Source: Methanoregulaceae archaeon
Lineage (GTDB): Archaea > Halobacteriota > Methanomicrobia > Methanomicrobiales > Methanospirillaceae
NCBI GenBank assembly: GCA_019695435.1
Contig: JACTVF010000154.1
Coordinates: 1-6,054 of the forward strand
DNA: 6,054 nt
Reading direction: 5' to 3'
Part shown: in pieces, positions 4,510 to 6,054 of the stretch
Position numbering within the stretch: the stretch's first letter is position 1
Layout: each line of letters begins with the position of its first letter
Position numbers and translations under genes: made by a program
The notes under the pieces: model-generated
Told to the model about the DNA's origin: nothing
Databases searched by the model: none
Seen by the model: only the letters and a program-made list of their open reading frames with translations

Positions 4510-4833
4510 TTATACGTGGAGTCGCTTGGTGTTCGCTGCCGCTGCCGCTGCCTGCGCGGAAGCCTGCTTGATGGCCGCCTCGCCGCCGCCGTTGAGCACA
4601 ACTATCTCGCGGGCGCTCAGCATGATGTTCTGCACCCGCTCCATCGGAATGTACTCAGCGGTCGTGCCCTTATCGGTGAACGTAATCAGCCCGCCGTTGC
4701 TACGCAGCGTGGCGAGGATTTGAACGATGACCGCGTTGGGCGGAGTACCGTCCGGGCACCCCACATCAGCCTTGTCCTTCCAGACGCCAGCCGGGTCCTT
4801 CAAAATAGCCGTGATATCCACTTGCATCTGCAT
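4510..4833 (-). CDS. Unknown protein, first gene of the main leftward operon (107 aa)
   Basis: The product starts MQMQVDITAILKDPAGVWKD, has a mixed alpha/beta core with VIVQILATLRSNGGLITFTD and IPMERVQNIMLSAREIVVLN, and ends in an alanine-rich helix (ASAQAAAAAANTKRLHV). No family recognised; no signal, membrane or catalytic motif is visible. GGAGG lies four bases before the ATG at 4833 and ten before the in-frame ATG at 4827 (MQVDIT), so either start is possible. The promoter at 4852-4880 puts the transcript start about twelve bases upstream, making a minimal leader that contains little besides the ribosome binding site. The protease gene follows after 15 bases. Confidence 0.85.
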   Translation of the reverse strand: MQMQVDITAILKDPAGVWKDKADVGCPDGTPPNAVIVQILATLRSNGGLITFTDKGTTAEYIPMERVQNIMLSAREIVVLNGGGEAAIKQASAQAAAAAANTKRLHV

Positions 4834-4851
4834 AAAGCCTCCAGAATGTGT

Positions 4852-4880
4852 ATTGTACTTGAGGAGGGGAGGCGGGGCAA
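4852..4880 (-). promoter_or_regulatory. Leftward sigma-70-type promoter before the 107-aa gene
   Basis: On the minus strand TTGCCC (4880-4875, 4 of 6 to TTGACA) is separated by exactly 17 bases from TACAAT (4857-4852, 5 of 6 to TATAAT). The predicted start near 4845 leaves a leader of about 12 bases holding the GGAGG site at 4838-4842. It lies about 100 bases from, and divergent to, the rightward promoter at 4976-4984. Confidence 0.6.
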
Positions 4881-4975
4881 GCGGTCTTTTTGAGGAGACC
4901 AGAACTTACCCCACCCGGCTGCTGTGCGCGGCCTGTTCGCCTTGCAACATTTCCGTATCGTGTGACGCCTTTCTA

Positions 4976-4984
4976 TGCTATAAT
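4976..4984 (+). promoter_or_regulatory. Rightward extended -10 promoter (TGCTATAAT)
   Basis: TGCTATAAT is a perfect extended -10 (TG-n-TATAAT). No -35 near consensus is visible at 16-18 bases, which extended -10 promoters do not require. A start near 4991 would fall one or two bases before the GTG of the GIY-YIG reading frame at 4993, implying a leaderless message. It is the only rightward promoter I can support in the window. Confidence 0.6.
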
Positions 4985-4992
4985 GAATCGCT

Positions 4993-5064
4993 GTGTTCGA
5001 ACTTTACCTCGTGACCAATATGGCGAACGGCAAGCAATACGTGGGACAGACCACGCAAGGCTAC
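4993..5064 (+). pseudogene. Truncated GIY-YIG endonuclease (first 24 codons only)
   Basis: The plus-strand frame starting at GTG 4993 reads MFELYLVTNMANGKQYVGQT and then TQGY. This is the N-terminal strand pair of the GIY-YIG nuclease fold: the YLVTN segment takes the place of GIY, NGKQYVGQTTQ that of YIG. The R-x3-H, the Glu and the rest of the catalytic domain are absent. After 5064 the open frame continues to 5364, but there it lies antisense to the well-supported secreted-protein gene and no longer resembles the family. The cut falls within a few bases of that gene's stop (5065). A TGA directly upstream of the GTG rules out a longer N-terminus. I read this as a mobile nuclease gene that lost its 3' part through recombination. 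The match is short but motif-specific. Confidence 0.6.
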
Positions 5065-5373
5065 CTAGTCGTGCAGCGGTACAAGAGCGCCGCCGCGTTC
5101 GCAATCGGTCGCATAGTGCTTTGGTTCGCCGTTCGGGAAGCCGCCCAGCCACAACGATGGTCCCCAGCAGAAGTCGGCGTGGCCGTTCTCCGACATCACC
5201 CAGTGTCCGTGGAGGTGTTCGCGCGGTATTGGTGCGAGCACGGGGTCACGCCGGGGAACCGGGGCGGTGACCGCTTCCTTGGCCTGCGCCAGCGCCGCAC
5301 TGCAACCGTAGGCGACGCACAGGACCGTGGCAATTACCACGGTCAGGGTAAGCCGCAGCAGTAGGCTACGCAT
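5065..5373 (-). CDS. Secreted protein with Sec signal peptide (102 aa)
   Basis: A typical signal peptide opens the protein: MRSLLLRLTLTVVIATVLCV followed by AYGCSAALAQA, with a likely signal peptidase I site after AQA (residues 29-31). The mature part has a Pro-rich start (APVPRRDPVLAPIP) and a compact Trp/His/Gly core, HGHWVMSENGHADFCWGPSL, with two cysteines (C69, C91) able to form a disulfide in the periplasm. C24 is preceded by AYG, a poor lipobox, so lipidation is unlikely. The ATG at 5373 has GGAG seven bases upstream and overlaps the end of the 48-aa gene by eight bases. An upstream extension (MWIPATGRRS) belongs to that neighbour. Family not recognised. Its stop lies against the truncated GIY-YIG gene on the other strand. 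Confidence 0.83.
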   Translation of the reverse strand: MRSLLLRLTLTVVIATVLCVAYGCSAALAQAKEAVTAPVPRRDPVLAPIPREHLHGHWVMSENGHADFCWGPSLWLGGFPNGEPKHYATDCERGGALVPLHD

Positions 5374-5606
5374 TGACCTTCTCCCAGTGGCCGGTATCCA
5401 CACCGTCCGGTACCCACTTTTGCTTTGGCCGCCCGGCCCGCTTGGCGGCGTTGTGCTGCTCCCGCACGTAGGGCTTCTTCTTCGAGTTGTCCTTGCGCTT
5501 GCCGTCTGCCATTACACCCTCCCCTGCGCCCGTCCGCTTCCTCAACGGAAGAATATCTGACGCCCTTCCGGGTTTGCTGCTGCCGCCACTCCGCGAACTT
5601 GCTCAT
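5343..5606 (-). CDS. Doubtful ORF overlapping the 48-aa gene (87 aa)
   Basis: The frame starts MSKFAEWRQQQTRKGVRYSS with the ATG at 5606 overlapping the TGA of the 42-aa gene as ATGA, in favour of a real gene. The first 25 codons use mostly G or C in third position. From about 5530 onward, however, the sequence becomes Arg/Gly/Ala-rich (DGRRGGCNGRRQAQGQ and beyond) and lies over the entire 48-aa gene, which has a strong ribosome binding site and better codon use in its own frame. Three explanations remain: a genuine nested overlap, a short native protein whose true end has been lost through an indel, or a chance ATG. I keep it at low confidence. Confidence 0.4.
   Translation of the reverse strand: MSKFAEWRQQQTRKGVRYSSVEEADGRRGGCNGRRQAQGQLEEEALRAGAAQRRQAGRAAKAKVGTGRCGYRPLGEGQCVAYCCGLP
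5366..5512 (-). CDS. Lys-rich short protein (48 aa), easily missed
   Basis: GGGGAGGG five bases before the ATG at 5512 gives one of the best translation starts in the window. The product reads MADGKRKDNSKKKPYVREQH, then NAAKRAGRPKQKWVPDGVDT and GHWEKVNA. Its first 32 residues are strongly basic and the AKRAGRPKQKW stretch looks like an AT-hook-style core (GRPK), so binding of DNA in the minor groove is possible but unproven. It ends at a TAG eight bases inside the next gene, the secreted protein, so the two should be co-translated. It is nested in a longer, less protein-like frame (5343-5606). Confidence 0.72.
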   Translation of the reverse strand: MADGKRKDNSKKKPYVREQHNAAKRAGRPKQKWVPDGVDTGHWEKVNA

Positions 5607-5731
5607 CGCCGCGCCATCTCGAAGTCGCTTTCCTCTTCACCCGGTGTTAGAACCGCGCCTTCGGGGACGAACCGCTCGACGATTTCCGGCTGTATGTCCG
5701 CCGTGGGGTCGCGCTGTTCATCCGTAATCAT
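5603..5731 (-). CDS. Acidic short protein (42 aa), easily missed
   Basis: The product is MITDEQRDPTADIQPEIVER followed by FVPEGAVLTPGEEESDFEMA and RR. It is strongly acidic, with no predicted membrane part. The frame is open only as far as this gene and its TGA overlaps the ATG at 5606. GGAGG is present, but 12 bases from the ATG, farther than usual. The intervening bases hold a palindrome (GTACACTGTAC), and the GG of the site can pair in a CCGGG/CCCGG hairpin, so initiation may be regulated. Codon use resembles the other genes. No family recognised. Confidence 0.62.
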   Translation of the reverse strand: MITDEQRDPTADIQPEIVERFVPEGAVLTPGEEESDFEMARR

Positions 5732-5819
5732 GTGTACAGTGTACCTCCGGGGGTCAGCCCGGTGCAAGTCCAATCACCAAGTCCCGCCGCTCTTTAGTAA
5801 CCGCGTCGGGCGCGGTAAA
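5732..5819 (-). promoter_or_regulatory. Leader before the 42-aa gene: hairpins and a palindrome near the ribosome binding site
   Basis: On the minus strand this stretch has CCGCG-CCCGA-CGCGG (5815-5801), CCGGG-CTGACC-CCCGG directly overlapping the GGAGG ribosome binding site, and the perfect odd palindrome GTACA-C-TGTAC just before the ATG. The palindrome could be a repressor operator or simply chance. I see no convincing -35/-10 pair in it, so the transcript may come from readthrough of the hairpin at 5820-5839. Confidence 0.35.
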
Positions 5820-5839
5820 GGGCGGCCCGTAGGCCGCCC
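5820..5839 (-). terminator. Hairpin with cUACGg tetraloop after the right-edge gene
   Basis: On the minus strand GGGCGGCC-TACG-GGCCGCCC forms a perfect 8-bp GC stem closed by a C-G pair around UACG, a UNCG-type hyperstable tetraloop. It starts 20 bases after the stop at 5859 and is followed by TTTACC, a short U run. The loop is UNCG only when read from the minus strand, which fits a terminator of the leftward transcript. The short U tract makes efficiency uncertain. Confidence 0.62.
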
Positions 5840-5858
5840 GTGCTGGGGGTGGGTAAAG

Positions 5859-6054
5859 CTACTCGCATCCGGTACCGCAGAAGTGTGGCGTGGGGTCGTA
5901 GTCGAACCGCACCAGCCAGTGGCTGCTGTTCGCTACCGTTGCGCCGCCGTTAAAGACCTTCCAAATCTCGCGAGCCTCGCGGATGTTGACGCCCGGTAGC
6001 GCCCGGCGGATTTCGTCGGCGTGCTGCTCGGCAGTCCTGCCGTGCGTGTAGAAG
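5859..6054 (-). CDS. 3' end of an unknown gene (partial, at least 64 aa)
   Basis: The frame enters at the right window edge and ends at the TAG at 5859. The visible part reads FYTHGRTAEQHADEIRRALP, then GVNIREAREIWKVFNGGATV, ANSSHWLVRFDYDPTPHFCG and TGCE. It alternates helix (AEQHADEIRRAL, REAREIWKVF) and strand (HWLVRFDY) and ends in a CxxxC pair. Third codon positions are strongly G/C-biased, as in the other genes. The N-terminus lies outside the window, so length and family cannot be judged; no family recognised. It is followed by the strong hairpin at 5820-5839. Confidence 0.82.
   Translation of the reverse strand, partial: FYTHGRTAEQHADEIRRALPGVNIREAREIWKVFNGGATVANSSHWLVRFDYDPTPHFCGTGCE

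Noticed and set aside
4168..4893. Longest plus-strand ORF (241 aa) over the protease and the 107-aa gene.
   Set aside because: Antisense shadow of a HExxH protease and a gene with a promoter and ribosome binding site; it even runs through that promoter.
5040..5055. CGTGG-GACAGA-CCACG dyad just before the end of the GIY-YIG fragment, as a possible terminator for the secreted-protein gene.
   Set aside because: No U tract follows on either strand, and it codes for VGQTT of the GIY-YIG motif.
5760..5783. GGTGCAAGTCC...CACCA on the plus strand, resembling a tRNA T-arm plus CCA.
   Set aside because: The stems do not pair (CCCGG against CCAAT) and no D-arm, anticodon arm or acceptor partner is found upstream.
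5749..5795. Plus-strand GGTGCAAGTCC...CCCGCCGCT, similar to the core of a cobalamin riboswitch.
   Set aside because: The downstream B12-box (AGCCAGGAGACC-like) and the paired P4-P6 stems are missing, and no rightward gene follows. Short resemblance in a GC-rich leader is likely chance.
1..6054. CRISPR arrays, insertion sequences, rRNA, tRNA genes, attachment sites.
   Set aside because: No regularly spaced repeats, transposase motifs, terminal inverted repeats or RNA-gene signatures were seen on either strand.

Overview
The window is GC-rich and almost entirely coded on the minus strand, so transcription runs from the right edge to the left. About twenty very small genes are packed with ATGA, TAATG or TGATG stop/start overlaps and strong GGAGG-type ribosome binding sites. 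With an HNH nuclease, a SprT-like protease, an FmdB-type zinc ribbon, a DUF1643 protein and many unknown small proteins, this looks like the accessory region of a bacteriophage or prophage of a high-GC bacterium. That is inference: no capsid, terminase, tail, integrase or replication gene is visible, and the host cannot be named.

Layout in the direction of transcription. (1) 6054-5859: 3' end of an unknown gene, closed by a hairpin with a cUACGg tetraloop at 5820-5839. (2) 5731-5065: an acidic 42-aa protein, a doubtful ORF (5343-5606), a Lys-rich 48-aa protein and a secreted 102-aa protein. (3) 5064-4834: a break in the unidirectional pattern. It holds a rightward promoter with a perfect extended -10, followed at once by the first 24 codons of a GIY-YIG nuclease that is cut off at the end of the secreted-protein gene, and a leftward promoter that restarts the main operon. 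(4) 4833-3751: unknown 107-aa protein, SprT-like metalloprotease, a possible 34-aa ORF, FmdB-type zinc ribbon. (5) 3740-1110: three-helix membrane protein, HNH endonuclease, 100-aa Cys-pair protein, 58-aa and 164-aa unknowns, 68-aa beta-rich protein, 86-aa single-pass membrane protein, DUF1643 protein. (6) 1097-797: a Cys-rich small gene that reads as one protein only if the frame changes near 1005. (7) 796-611: a non-coding stretch with a 10-bp stem-loop whose loop can form a pseudoknot, a short terminator-like hairpin and a TATAAT promoter. (8) 610-1: a three-gene ATGA-coupled mini-operon (61, 55 and 68 aa) and the start of a gene leaving the left edge.

Several genes recognised here are under 60 codons (2588-2764, 5366-5512, 5603-5731, perhaps 4000-4104) and would be lost with a length cutoff. 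The overlaps imply translationally coupled expression of small proteins. No shared pathway can be shown from the sequence, though zinc-binding motifs are over-represented. The least ordinary places are the truncated GIY-YIG gene with its own promoter, the pseudoknot-capable structure at 715-757 and the frame break near 1005.
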